Assembly: GCA_023100825.1 (NCBI GenBank) | Contig: CP095846.1 | Location: 2,480,001 to 2,544,000, forward strand | DNA length: 64,000 nucleotides | Reading direction: 5' to 3' | DNA from: Nocardioidaceae bacterium SCSIO 66511 | Lineage (GTDB): Bacteria; Actinomycetota; Actinomycetes; Propionibacteriales; Nocardioidaceae | Shown here: positions 8,848 through 17,515 of the stretch, in pieces | Layout: each line of letters begins with the position of its first letter | Numbering within the stretch: position 1 is the stretch's first letter | Translations under genes and position numbers: made by a program | The notes under the pieces: model-generated | Databases searched by the model: none | What the model saw: the letters and a program-made list of their open reading frames with translations, nothing else | What the model was told of the DNA's origin: nothing

Positions 8848-9609
8848 TCAGCTGCGCGCCGCGTAGTCACGCAGCGCACGTAGGAAGTCGATCTCGCGGA
8901 ACGCGGGCCACGGCGCCTCGCACACGTACAGATGGGCGTGTGCACTCTGCCAGGACAGGAAGTTCGACAGCCGCTGCTCACCGCTCGTGCGAATGATGAG
9001 CTCTGGGTCGGGCTGGCCAGCCGTGTAGAGGTGCCGCTCGATGTCTTCGATGGTCAGATCGGCGGCGAGCTCGCTCGGCGACGCGCCGCCCTGTGCACGC
9101 TCCAGCATCAGGTTGCGGGCCGCGTCGACTATCTCCTGCTGCCCGCCGTACCCGACCGCCAAGGTAGCGTGGAACCCCGTCGAGTAGTCGGCAGTCGCCT
9201 CGACGGCGCCTTTCAACGCCCGTGCGGTCGAGTCGGGCAGCGCGTCGAGCATTCCGGCAGTGTGCACACGCCACCGGTCGTTCTGGGTGGCGAGCCGATG
9301 GGCGAGGCCCTTCTCGATGACCTGCATCAGGAAGTCGACCTCTGCGCGACCGCGGCGGTTGAGGTTCTCCGTCGAGCACAGATAGACCGTGACATGGCGA
9401 ACGTCGACCTTCGTGCACCAGCCGAGCATCTCCTCGGCACGTTCGGCGCCGTACTTGTGCCCAAGGCTCACGTTGGCGAGTCCCGAGCGACGCGCCCAGC
9501 GCCGGTTGCCGTCCATGATCAGCCCGACATGCGCCGGGCGCGACCCGGACATGACCTGTCTGCGCAGCCGTTGCACGTACGCCGCCCGCAGCGGCCCTGG
9601 AACGCGCAC
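8848..9609 (-). CDS. uppS: Isoprenyl transferase (cis-prenyl diphosphate synthase)
   Basis: This 253-residue UPP-synthase-family enzyme condenses isopentenyl diphosphate onto an allylic diphosphate with cis geometry, for cell-wall lipid carriers. The catalytic block HVGLIMDGNRRWA contains Asp33. Also visible are VTVYLCSTENLNRR and the C-terminal RTSGEQRLSNFLSWQ that binds the diphosphate. The N-terminal extension before the catalytic block (LRAAYVQRLRRQ) resembles Rv1086-type short-chain enzymes, which supports the GTG start at 9609 over the internal Met20. It starts 3 nt after tatC ends. Product chain length (C15 or C50-55) cannot be decided from sequence alone. Confidence 0.9.
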   Translation of the reverse strand: MRVPGPLRAAYVQRLRRQVMSGSRPAHVGLIMDGNRRWARRSGLANVSLGHKYGAERAEEMLGWCTKVDVRHVTVYLCSTENLNRRGRAEVDFLMQVIEKGLAHRLATQNDRWRVHTAGMLDALPDSTARALKGAVEATADYSTGFHATLAVGYGGQQEIVDAARNLMLERAQGGASPSELAADLTIEDIERHLYTAGQPDPELIIRTSGEQRLSNFLSWQSAHAHLYVCEAPWPAFREIDFLRALRDYAARS

Positions 9610-9612
9610 GCG

Positions 9613-10497
9613 TCAGTCGTCGAGCCGGCTCGGCCGGTCATCGTCGGGGTCGTGCGGGATCTCCAGGTCGGACTGCTCCTCGTCGTCGTACTTGTCGTAG
9701 TCGCCCTCGAGCGAGACGCCGCGGCGGCGGTCGATCAGCCGGGCGAGGATCTCCGAGATCAGGAACAGCGCCGTCATCGGCAGCGCGAGGAAAAGCATGC
9801 TGATCGGGTCGGTCGACGGCGTCGCAACGGCGGCGAAGACGAACACGCCGACGATGATCCACGGCCGGTACTCCCCCAGCTGGCGGCCCTTGACGACGCC
9901 GGCGAGGTTGAGCAGCAGTACGAAGAGCGGGATCTCGAACGCGACGCCGAAGACCAGGAGCATCCGGAGCACGAAGTTCAGATAGCCGGTGACGCTGGTG
10001 AGGTTCGAGACGTCGCCAGGGGTGAACCCGATCAGGATCTCGATGCCTTTGGGCAGCACGTAGTAGCCGGTGGCGATGCCGATGGCGAACAGCGGGCCTG
10101 CAACGCACGCGAACACGATGCCCCAGCGGCGCTCGTTCGCGTGCAGGCCCGGCATGATGAACGCCCAGATCTGCCAAAGCCAGATCGGCGAGGCGAGCAC
10201 GAGCCCGGCGACAAGGCTCACCTTCAAGTTGAGGGTGAACGCGTCGGCGACACCCGTGAGCGTCAGCTCTGCATTGATGTCCTCGCCCTCGGCGAGGAGC
10301 TGGCTGATGCCCTCCCGGTAAGGCCGGGTGAGGAGGTCGAACAGCTGGTCGTAGAAGAAGAACGCGACGATCGATCCCACAAAGATCGCGAGCACGCCCT
10401 TGACGAGCCGATTGCGAAGCTCACGCAGATGCTCGCGCAGCGGCATCGTGCCGTCGGGAGCAGGCTCGGGCTTTTTGCGTCCACGGGGTAGACGCAT
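9613..10497 (-). CDS. tatC: Sec-independent protein translocase TatC
   Basis: This is the 294-residue multi-spanning receptor of the twin-arginine translocase. The conserved N-terminal MPLREHLRELRNRL is followed by about six membrane segments (for example GVLAIFVGSIVAFFFY, LVAGLVLASPIWLWQIWAFI, IVFACVAGPLFAIGIATGYYVL). The cytoplasmic tail is acidic (YDKYDDEEQSDLEIPHDPDDD). I prefer the ATG at 10497 to the GTG four codons upstream. It lies downstream of tatA. The system would export folded cofactor proteins. Confidence 0.95.
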   Translation of the reverse strand: MRLPRGRKKPEPAPDGTMPLREHLRELRNRLVKGVLAIFVGSIVAFFFYDQLFDLLTRPYREGISQLLAEGEDINAELTLTGVADAFTLNLKVSLVAGLVLASPIWLWQIWAFIMPGLHANERRWGIVFACVAGPLFAIGIATGYYVLPKGIEILIGFTPGDVSNLTSVTGYLNFVLRMLLVFGVAFEIPLFVLLLNLAGVVKGRQLGEYRPWIIVGVFVFAAVATPSTDPISMLFLALPMTALFLISEILARLIDRRRGVSLEGDYDKYDDEEQSDLEIPHDPDDDRPSRLDD

Positions 10498-10524
10498 GCC
10501 TAGTACCACCGGTTTGCCGGCGGA

Positions 10525-10806
10525 CTAGTTGGACTGATCGCGGGGTACGACGTTGCCGGTCTTCTCGTCGATGTCGTACGTCGCGCGGGTGCTGTCGCTC
10601 GTCTCGATCTCGGGAGTCGACTCGTCGTCGGACTTCTTCTTCGAGTCGTCGTCATCGCCGTCGATGAGGCCCTTCGTCTCCGACTTGAAGATGCGCAGGG
10701 CCCGGCCGCTGCCGCGGGCGAGGTCGGGGAGTTTCTTGGCGCCGAAGAGCAAGACGACAACGGCAATGATCAAGATGATCTCGGTGGGGCCGATCTGCCT
10801 GAACAT
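10525..10806 (-). CDS. tatA: Sec-independent protein translocase TatA
   Basis: This 93-residue protein has one N-terminal membrane helix ([20 protein letters not shown]), the [21 protein letters not shown] amphipathic helix of TatA, and a highly charged tail. The ATG at 10806 is preceded by a clear Shine-Dalgarno (GAGGAGA, about 4 nt away); upstream codons that would extend the frame have no TatA similarity. TatA forms the translocation pore with TatC, whose gene follows directly. Confidence 0.95.
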   Translation of the reverse strand: MFRQIGPTEIILIIAVVVLLFGAKKLPDLARGSGRALRIFKSETKGLIDGDDDDSKKKSDDESTPEIETSDSTRATYDIDEKTGNVVPRDQSN

Positions 10807-10917
10807 GGTCTCCTCGTTACTCCATCGGCGTGGTTGGTGCTGCCACCGTCCAGCATACGCGCCGAGTTGTCCAGACGATGAACGCAACCCGACAGTGGGC
10901 TGAGATGAGTGCCGCCG

Positions 10918-11877
10918 TCACTGGTACGCCGCGAGTGCCTCCCGGGCCTGCGTACCGACCTCCACGGCCAGCGAGTCCGGCTCCAGAACCACCGCGGAGC
11001 CGCCCTGTCGGAGCAGCAACCGGCGCAGCCAGGCGAGGTCGCCGACCCGCATGACGACGCGCAGCACGCCGTCGGGACGCTCCTCGATCGAGTCGTTCGG
11101 GTAATACTCGGCGATCCAATGCGCCGCCGGTGACAGGTCGATCACGGCGCGCGGCGAGTCCGGATCGGGTTGGAACAGACCGGCGGACAGGTCGCGCGCG
11201 GCGACGTCGTGGTCGGCGACCGGTTCGTCGAGCAGCCGGATGTCGGTGACCCGGTCGAGCCGGAACAGGCGTACGTCGTCGGCGCGGTAGCACCACGCCT
11301 CGAGGTACGGACGTCCCTCGCCGGTCACCAGCCGCAGCGGGTCGACATCGCGTTCGGTCTGCTCGTCGCGCGACGGTACGAGGTACGACAGATGCATTCG
11401 ACGACCGCGCGCGATGCCTTCGGTGACGGTGTTCTTGACATCATTCGAGACGTCCTCGACGTGCACCTCGATCGCGCTCGCGGCCGCAGCACCGTCGCCG
11501 GCCGCCGACTCGAGCTTGGCAAGCGCCGACTCGATCGCCTCCCGCTCCTCGTCACCCGCGGAGGCACGCAGCGTGCGCAGGGCGACGATCAGCGACAGTG
11601 CTTCGTACTTGGTGAGCCGCAGCGGGCGCGAGAGGAACTCGGCGTTGTCGATGTAGACCACACCGTCGGACTCCAACGCGTCCATGTCGACGTCGATCAT
11701 CTCGCCGGTCACCGCATCGGGCAGCCCGCAGAACCACAGCACGTTCAGGTCGTTGACGATCTGTGACGTCGAGACCCCGAAGTCGGATGCCACCTGGTCG
11801 ACCGGGATGCCCTCGTGGCTGCGCAGGTACGGCACCAGCGCGAGCATTCGGGTGACCTGGTCTCTTGCCCCGCTCAT
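10918..11877 (-). CDS. pafC: WYL-domain transcriptional regulator PafC
   Basis: This 319-residue protein has an N-terminal winged helix (RMLALVPYLRSHEGIPVDQVASDFGVS) and a WYL domain further on (GRRMHLSYLVPSRDEQTERDVDPLRLVTGEGRPYLEAW). PafC acts with PafB as the heterodimeric activator of the mycobacterial RecA-independent DNA-damage response, sensing nucleic acid through the WYL domain. The ATG overlaps the TGA stop of pafB (ATGA), so the two are translated together. Confidence 0.92.
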   Translation of the reverse strand: MSGARDQVTRMLALVPYLRSHEGIPVDQVASDFGVSTSQIVNDLNVLWFCGLPDAVTGEMIDVDMDALESDGVVYIDNAEFLSRPLRLTKYEALSLIVALRTLRASAGDEEREAIESALAKLESAAGDGAAAASAIEVHVEDVSNDVKNTVTEGIARGRRMHLSYLVPSRDEQTERDVDPLRLVTGEGRPYLEAWCYRADDVRLFRLDRVTDIRLLDEPVADHDVAARDLSAGLFQPDPDSPRAVIDLSPAAHWIAEYYPNDSIEERPDGVLRVVMRVGDLAWLRRLLLRQGGSAVVLEPDSLAVEVGTQAREALAAYQ

Positions 11878-12848
11878 TCGACGCCACTCCCCGCATGTGT
11901 CTTCTCGACCCCGCGCAACCGGTCGACGACGAGCGAGACCAGCTCGGCCGGCTCGACGGCGACCACGTCGGGGCCGTACGACGCGACCTCCTCTGCGAGG
12001 GAGTTCAGGCTCGCGTACGGCACCGACAACGTAGACCAGTCATCGGCATCGGTCACCTCCGTCGCGCGCCGGCGCATGCCGAAGGCCGTGCCTGCACGGG
12101 CGCGTACGGTCGCGACGTTGTCGGCGGGTGCTGGAAACAGCGCGGACGCCATGGCGCGTACGTCGGCGTCGTCGGGTACGTCGTACTCCCCCGGCGAGCC
12201 GGCTGTCGAGACCTCGCCGATGATCCGCGAGAGCCGGAACAACCGTGGGCCTTCTCGGCCGCGGTCGTAACCTGCGAGGTACCACCGGCCGTGCCACGAG
12301 ACGACACCCCACGGCTCGATCTCGCGCCACGTGCTCTGCTGGCCGATCCGTCCGTACGTGAACTCCACCGGGGTGCGGCTGAGCAGCGCATCCCACAGCG
12401 GCTCGAACGCGGGCTCGGAAGCGGCGAGCTGCGGCTCGACGAGGTTCAGCAGGTCGGAGTCGACGGGTACGCCCGCCGCCTTCAGCTTGACCACCGCCGA
12501 CGATGCCTCCGTCGCCAGGCGAGCGTGCTGCCACACCCGCGCGGCGAGGCCGACGACAGCCGCCTCGTGGGCCTCCAGGGTGATCTCGGGCAGCTCGAAC
12601 TCATCGCGACGAATCCGGTAGCCGACCTCGTCGTCGAAGAACCTTTCGTTGGACCCGACCTCGATCTCGATGCCGATGTCGCGGAGCTCGTCCTTGTCGC
12701 GCTCGAACATCCGGTCGAACGCCTCCGCGCTCTGCCCGTGATAGCCGGTCACGGCCTCGCGGATGCGCTCCTTGGGTAGGAAGCCCCGGGACACGAGCAG
12801 CGCGATGACGAGGTTCATCAAGCGTTCGCTCTTGCGTGTGGTCGCCAC
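11874..12848 (-). CDS. pafB: WYL-domain transcriptional regulator PafB
   Basis: This 324-residue partner of PafC starts with KSERLMNLVIALLVSRGFLPKERIREAV, the winged-helix region typical of PafB. The WYL segment includes REIEPWGVVSWHGRWYLAGYDRGREGPRLFRLSRI. The GTG start at 12848 has a good ribosome site (GGGAGGAA) about 8 nt upstream. A TAACGT hexamer farther upstream (minus strand, 12900-12895) may be the promoter. It is divergent from the DUF3866 gene, with about 100 bp between them. Confidence 0.92.
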   Translation of the reverse strand: MATTRKSERLMNLVIALLVSRGFLPKERIREAVTGYHGQSAEAFDRMFERDKDELRDIGIEIEVGSNERFFDDEVGYRIRRDEFELPEITLEAHEAAVVGLAARVWQHARLATEASSAVVKLKAAGVPVDSDLLNLVEPQLAASEPAFEPLWDALLSRTPVEFTYGRIGQQSTWREIEPWGVVSWHGRWYLAGYDRGREGPRLFRLSRIIGEVSTAGSPGEYDVPDDADVRAMASALFPAPADNVATVRARAGTAFGMRRRATEVTDADDWSTLSVPYASLNSLAEEVASYGPDVVAVEPAELVSLVVDRLRGVEKTHAGSGVE

Positions 12849-12936
12849 CGTGGACGTTCCTCCCGTTCCGCCGCGCCGGATCGCTGCGGGTCAGACGTTA
12901 CACGCCCTGCGCCGCAAGATCGCGGACTCGGTCGCC

Positions 12937-12942
12937 TACCCT
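12937..12942 (+). promoter_or_regulatory. Candidate -10 element (TACCCT) of the DUF3866 gene
   Basis: TACCCT ends 6 nt before the ATG at 12949, with no Shine-Dalgarno between. This fits a leaderless start and supports the chosen initiation codon over an in-frame ATG 186 nt upstream that would lie inside pafB. Confidence 0.5.
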
Positions 12943-12948
12943 TCGGCC

Positions 12949-14010
12949 ATGATCCGGATGCGCGAAGGTGAAGTCGTCGAGGTGCGGGCGGAGTGGCCCG
13001 GTGCCCGTGAGCTGAGCGTCGAAATGGACGGAGATCGGGTACGCGCGCTCGCGTACGTCGATGTCGTCGGCTCGCCCGAGCCCGGCGACCGGGTGATCCT
13101 GAACGCGACCGCATTGCTCATGAGACTCGGCACCGGCGGGTACGCGCTGGTGACCGCTCTACCCGACCGGCTGCCCGCGGATCCTCCGCCCGCGCCGGGG
13201 CATCTGGTCAAGGCGCGTTACACGCCGTTGCAGACGACGGTGCTCGGCGTCGACGAACAGGACTCCCCCGACCACGCGACTCTGCGCGATGCCGACGACC
13301 TCGGCGGGCTGCCGGTGATCGTGGCCGACCTGCACTCCGCGCTGCCCGCGATCCTCGCTGGAGCGCGCGCCGTACGTGCTGACGCGCGGATCGCGTACGT
13401 GATGACAGATGGCGGCGCATTGCCGGCCGCGTTCTCGCGTACCGTCGCCGGACTACAAGAGGCCGGCTGGCTGCAGGCAACGATCACCGTCGGGCAGGCG
13501 TACGGCGGCGACCTCGAGGCCGTCACGCTGCACTCGGGCCTGCTGGCCGCACGCCACGTGGTCGGGGCCGATCTGGTCGTCGTCGCGCAGGGTCCTGGGA
13601 ATCTCGGCACCGGAACGCGTTGGGGATTCTCCGGGGTCGCTGCCGGCGAGGCGATCAATGCGGCCGCCACGTTGGGCGGCCGGCCGATCGGGTCGCTCCG
13701 GGTGTCGGAGGGCGATGCGCGCGAGCGGCACTACGGCGTCTCCCACCACAGTCTCACGGCGTACGGCCGGGTCGCGATGGCACGCGCCGAGATCGTCGTA
13801 CCGACACTGCCCGGAGAGTTCGGCGAGCGGGTCCGTGCTCAGGCGGCCGAGCTCGCACCGCGCCATGCCGTCGTCGAGACGCCCTGCTCCGGTCTGCGCG
13901 AAGCGCTCGAGAGCACGCCGGTACGCCTGTCGACGATGGGCCGCGGACTCGACGAGGACGCCGCGGCGTTTCTCGCCGCTGCAGCGGCCGGGCGGTACGC
14001 GGCGCGCTGA
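12949..14010 (+). CDS. DUF3866 family protein
   Basis: This 353-residue conserved actinobacterial protein has no established function. It begins MIRMREGEVVEVRAEW. The most recognisable block is LVVVAQGPGNLGTGTRWGFSG, followed by an invariant-looking VSHHSLTAYGR. A leaderless-type promoter fixes the start. It is divergent from pafBC and convergent with the triple-FKBP gene, from which a perfect 11-bp hairpin separates it. Its constant proximity to pafBC in actinobacteria, as I recall it, is suggestive but not evidence of function. Confidence 0.88.
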   Translation: MIRMREGEVVEVRAEWPGARELSVEMDGDRVRALAYVDVVGSPEPGDRVILNATALLMRLGTGGYALVTALPDRLPADPPPAPGHLVKARYTPLQTTVLGVDEQDSPDHATLRDADDLGGLPVIVADLHSALPAILAGARAVRADARIAYVMTDGGALPAAFSRTVAGLQEAGWLQATITVGQAYGGDLEAVTLHSGLLAARHVVGADLVVVAQGPGNLGTGTRWGFSGVAAGEAINAAATLGGRPIGSLRVSEGDARERHYGVSHHSLTAYGRVAMARAEIVVPTLPGEFGERVRAQAAELAPRHAVVETPCSGLREALESTPVRLSTMGRGLDEDAAAFLAAAAAGRYAAR

Positions 14011-14021
14011 ACCGCCCGGCC
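13986..14021. terminator. Bidirectional hairpin between convergent genes
   Basis: GGCCGGGCGGT (13986-13996) and ACCGCCCGGCC (14011-14021) form a perfect 11-bp stem. The 14-nt loop contains the TGA stop of the DUF3866 gene. It lies between that gene and the oppositely oriented FKBP gene. There is no U-tract, as is usual in high-GC actinobacterial terminators. Confidence 0.65.
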
Positions 14022-14027
14022 GACCAG

Positions 14028-15386
14028 CTACTTCTTGGCGATGTCGAGCACGAACACGAGCGTGTCAGTGCCTTCGATCTTGGCCTGCGGGTTGCCGTTG
14101 GGGCCGTAGCCGTCGTCGCGCGGGATCGTGATCAGCACGCGATCGCCCGGCTTCTTGCCGATCAGGCCCTTCAGGAAGCCCGGGATCAGCTGGCCCTCGG
14201 ACAACGCGAACTCGGCCGGATCGCCTCCGTAGTTGCCGTCGAACTCCTTGCCGGTGCGCCCGTTGATGCCGACGTAGTTCACCTTCACCTTGTCGCCCGC
14301 CTTGAGCGGGGTGCCACTGCCCTTGCTGAGCACCTTCGACTCAGTCTTGGCGACGTAGAACGGCTTCTTGAAGCTGACCTTGGGCTTGTCTCCGGTCTTC
14401 CCGGTCACCTTGACATCGCCGATGTCACCGGTCGCGGCCGGCTGCTTCGGGGGCTTCTGCAGGTCGACGACGAAGACCAGGCTGTCGGTGCCCTCGATCT
14501 TCGCCTGTGCGTTGCCGCCTGCGCCGTACGCGTCGTCGCGTGGAATGGTGATCAGGACGCGGCTGCCGAGCTTCTGGCCGACCAGGCCCTTGATGAAGCC
14601 GGGGATGAGCTGACCCTCTTGGAGCGGGAAGTCCACGGGCGTGCCCTTGCCGTTCTTCCAGGACGAGTCGAACTCCTTGCCGGTGCGCCCGTTGACGCCG
14701 AGGTAGTTCACCTTCACGGTGTCGCCGGCCTTCACGGCCTCTCCGTCGCCCTGGCTGATGACCTTCGTCTCGGTCTTGTCGACGAACAACGGGGTCTTGA
14801 AGTCGACCGTCGGCTTCGCGCCGTACTCGCCACTGACCTTGACGTCATCGACCGTTCCGGTTGCCTTCGGGGCGTCCTTCGTGGGAAGCAGGTCGACCAG
14901 GGCGACGACCGTGTCGTCCGGCCCGATGCCTGCCTGCGCGTTGCCCTGCTCTCCGAAGCCGTCTTCGGGGGTGATCGACACCAGCAGCCGGCTGCCGACG
15001 GTCTCGCCCTCGATCCGACTCGCCAGACCCGGGATCAGGCTGCTCTTGTCGTCGACCTTCATCGTCTGCGGCTGCGCCGTCTGGCCGGAGAACATGCTGA
15101 AGATGTCGCTGCCGGTCGTGCCGTTGTACGCGGCGAGCTGAACGAGTACATCGTCGCCCTTCTTGACCTCCTCGCCCTCGCCCTCGCTGATGACCCGCGT
15201 ACTCGACTCGTCGACCGAGTACTTGTCGGGGATGTCGACCTTCGGTTCCTTGCCGAAGTCGCCGGTGACCTTGATGTCGTCCGGCGAGCCGGACCCGCCG
15301 CCGTCGTCGTCATCACCGCCGCACGCGGTGAGGACAAGCAGCGGAGCCAGGATCAGTACCAGCAGGCGTACGGGCAGCGAACGCAC
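14028..15386 (-). CDS. Triple-domain FKBP-type peptidyl-prolyl isomerase lipoprotein
   Basis: This 452-residue secreted lipoprotein has a hydrophobic signal and lipobox LTAC (Cys22), a Gly/Asp-rich linker, then three FKBP-like domains at roughly residues 75-175, 205-300 and 340-450. Domains 2 and 3 keep the hallmarks (NGRTGKEFD, GQLIPGF.KGL, ITIPRDD.YG). Domain 1 is diverged: the FD of the active pocket is missing and NGTTGSDIFSMF stands in its place. It therefore probably folds but may not catalyse. The start is GTG at 15386. It lies just downstream of a single-domain paralogue, which suggests expansion by duplication. Role: folding or chaperoning on the outer face of the membrane. Confidence 0.9.
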   Translation of the reverse strand: MRSLPVRLLVLILAPLLVLTACGGDDDDGGGSGSPDDIKVTGDFGKEPKVDIPDKYSVDESSTRVISEGEGEEVKKGDDVLVQLAAYNGTTGSDIFSMFSGQTAQPQTMKVDDKSSLIPGLASRIEGETVGSRLLVSITPEDGFGEQGNAQAGIGPDDTVVALVDLLPTKDAPKATGTVDDVKVSGEYGAKPTVDFKTPLFVDKTETKVISQGDGEAVKAGDTVKVNYLGVNGRTGKEFDSSWKNGKGTPVDFPLQEGQLIPGFIKGLVGQKLGSRVLITIPRDDAYGAGGNAQAKIEGTDSLVFVVDLQKPPKQPAATGDIGDVKVTGKTGDKPKVSFKKPFYVAKTESKVLSKGSGTPLKAGDKVKVNYVGINGRTGKEFDGNYGGDPAEFALSEGQLIPGFLKGLIGKKPGDRVLITIPRDDGYGPNGNPQAKIEGTDTLVFVLDIAKK

Positions 15387-15495
15387 AGGAACCCAACCAA
15401 TTCGTGAGGAGACGGGGAATGAACAACTGCGCCAGGTTACCCGCCGGTCCTGAGAATGCCATGAACAGGCTTCGTGACCGCGGCCCGCTCAGGTC

Positions 15496-16017
15496 CTACT
15501 TCGAGATGCTGACGATGTCGACCACGAACACCAGTGACTCACCGGCCTCGATCGAGCCGTCGGGTGTGCCGTCGGGGTAGCCGTCTTCCGGAGCGACGGC
15601 GATCGCCACGCGGCTGCCGACCTTCTGGTCGGCGATGCCCTTCGAGAAGCCGGCGACGACGCCGTCGAGGGGGAACTCCACCGGCTCGCCGCGCTCGAAG
15701 GAACTGTCGAACACCTCGCCGGAGGTGCCGCCGACGCCGTGGTAGTCGACCTTGACCGTGTCGGTGTCCTTCACCGTCTTGCCGTCGCCCTCCGACATCA
15801 CCTGGACGTCGGTCTCCGACACCTCGAACTTGCCGTCGACCGTGACATCGGGTTCGTCTCCGTACGCACCGGTGACCGTCACGCTGCCGGAGTCGCCCTC
15901 CAGCGTGACCTCGTCAGAGTTCGTCGTACCCGAGTCGGAACCGCCGCCACCGTCATCGTCGCCGCAGGCGGTCAGGACGAGTAGGCAGGCGATCAGCAGG
16001 ATGCAGAGGCGACGCAT
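15496..16017 (-). CDS. Single-domain FKBP-type peptidyl-prolyl isomerase lipoprotein
   Basis: This 173-residue lipoprotein has signal MRRLCILLIACLLVLTAC (lipobox Cys18), a Gly/Ser/Asp linker, and one FKBP domain with VDYHGVGGTSGEVFDSSFERGEPVEF and VAGFSKGIADQKVG. The second-shell Tyr is replaced in the last loop (APEDGYPDGTPDG). The ATG at 16017 was chosen because it starts the signal peptide; the frame upstream is not signal-like. It lies 109 bp upstream of the triple-domain paralogue in the same direction and just downstream of pafA. Confidence 0.9.
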   Translation of the reverse strand: MRRLCILLIACLLVLTACGDDDGGGGSDSGTTNSDEVTLEGDSGSVTVTGAYGDEPDVTVDGKFEVSETDVQVMSEGDGKTVKDTDTVKVDYHGVGGTSGEVFDSSFERGEPVEFPLDGVVAGFSKGIADQKVGSRVAIAVAPEDGYPDGTPDGSIEAGESLVFVVDIVSISK

Positions 16018-16101
16018 GGGGCTCCATTCATGGGTGTGCGCGCACACGATAGCGGGCGTACGTATCTCCGGGCCGCGTCGGCCCACGGGCACGGCGCAGG
16101 G

Positions 16102-17463
16102 TCACATGCCGTCGATGAGCTTTCGTACTCGCTCGTCCTGGGAGCGGAACGGATCCTTGCACAACACCGTGCGCTGTGCCTGGTCGTTGAGCTTCAGATG
16201 CACCCAGTCGACGGTGAAGTCGCGTCGGCGCTCCTGTGCGCGCCGGATGAACTCTCCGCGCAGCCGCGCCCGGGTGGTCTGCGGCGGCTTCGACTTCGCC
16301 TCGAAGACGCGCAGGTCATTGGTCGCTCGCGCCACCGCGCCCTTGCGCTCGAGCAGATAGTAGAGGCCGCGTTCGCGGTGGATATCGTGGTACGCGAGGT
16401 CGAGCTGGGCGATCCGCGGGTGACCCCAGGTGAGGTCGTTGGAGGCCCGGTAGCGCTCGAGCATCGTGTACTTGATCACCCAGTCGATCTCGCGCTCGAC
16501 GAGCGTGAGGTCGGTCGACTCGACCGCCTTGATGGTGCGCTCCCAGAGGTCGAGCACACGGTCGATGGTGGGCGTACGAAGCTCGTAGCGGTCGACGAAG
16601 TCGCGCGCCTTGTTGAGGTACTCGGTCTGGATCTCCAGCGCCGACAGCTCGCGACCGTTCATCAGCGTCACCCGGCGGCGACCGGTCATATCGTGGGCGA
16701 TCTCGCGGATCGCGCGGATCGGGTTGTCGAGGGTCATATCGCGCATCACGACGCCGGCCTCGATCATCCGCAGCACGAGGTCGGTCGTCGCGACCTTCAA
16801 CAGCGCGGTCGTCTCGCTCATGTTGGAGTCGCCGACGATCACGTGCAGGCGGCGGAATCGCTCGGCGTCTGCGTGGGGTTCGTCGCGGGTGTTGATGATC
16901 GGGCGGGATCTCGTCGTCGCGCTGGAGACACCCTCCCAGATGTGCTCGGCGCGCTGGCTCACCGAGAAGATCGCGCCGCGCGGCGTCTGCTGCACCTTGC
17001 CGGCGCCGCAGATGATCTGCCGGCTGACCAGGAACGGGATCAGCACGTCGGCGATGCGGTTGAACTCTCCCTGGCGGCCAACCAGGTAGTTCTCGTGGCA
17101 GCCGTAGGAGTTGCCGGCGGAGTCGGTGTTGTTCTTGAACAGGTAGATGTCGCCGATGATCCCGTCGTCGCGCAGCCGCTCCTGAGCGTCGATCAGCAGA
17201 CCCTCGAGGATCCGCTCGCCCGCCTTGTCGTGTGTGACGAGCTCGGAGACGTCGTCGCACTCGGGCGTCGCGTACTCCGGATGACTGCCCACGTCGAGGT
17301 AGAGCCGGGCACCGTTGCGAAGGAACACATTGCTGCTGCGCCCCCATGAGACGACGCGACGGAAGAGGTACCGCGCCACCTCATCGGGCGACAGCCTGCG
17401 CTGTCCGCGGAACGTGCACGTGACGCCGTACTCGTTCTCCAACCCGAAGATTCGCCGATCCAC
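16102..17463 (-). CDS. pafA: Pup-protein ligase PafA
   Basis: This 453-residue enzyme joins the C-terminal Glu of Pup to substrate lysines, using ATP. Glutamine-synthetase-like features are visible: [11 protein letters not shown] with the Mg-binding Glu9, [16 protein letters not shown] with the catalytic Asp57, [19 protein letters not shown], and [19 protein letters not shown]. It lacks the Dop loop, which distinguishes it from Dop in this window. The GTG start at 17463 is 6 nt after TAGGCT, so pafA probably has its own leaderless promoter rather than depending on the prcBA transcript. Confidence 0.97.
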   Translation of the reverse strand: MDRRIFGLENEYGVTCTFRGQRRLSPDEVARYLFRRVVSWGRSSNVFLRNGARLYLDVGSHPEYATPECDDVSELVTHDKAGERILEGLLIDAQERLRDDGIIGDIYLFKNNTDSAGNSYGCHENYLVGRQGEFNRIADVLIPFLVSRQIICGAGKVQQTPRGAIFSVSQRAEHIWEGVSSATTRSRPIINTRDEPHADAERFRRLHVIVGDSNMSETTALLKVATTDLVLRMIEAGVVMRDMTLDNPIRAIREIAHDMTGRRRVTLMNGRELSALEIQTEYLNKARDFVDRYELRTPTIDRVLDLWERTIKAVESTDLTLVEREIDWVIKYTMLERYRASNDLTWGHPRIAQLDLAYHDIHRERGLYYLLERKGAVARATNDLRVFEAKSKPPQTTRARLRGEFIRRAQERRRDFTVDWVHLKLNDQAQRTVLCKDPFRSQDERVRKLIDGM

Positions 17464-17469
17464 ACGACC

Positions 17470-17475
17470 AGCCTA
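17470..17475 (-). promoter_or_regulatory. Candidate -10 element (TAGGCT) of pafA
   Basis: TAGGCT on the minus strand is 6 nt upstream of the GTG start of pafA, with no Shine-Dalgarno. It implies a leaderless mRNA separate from prcBA. Confidence 0.5.
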
Positions 17476-17515
17476 GCGGCGCGGACGCATTGTGTGTCGT
17501 ACGTGACCGCGTTCG

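Noticed and set aside
7941-8981. Longer DAGK-family start at 8981
   Set aside because: The extra 51 residues are Arg/Ser/Thr-rich filler overlapping the cis-prenyltransferase gene; the family domain begins right after the ATG at 8828.
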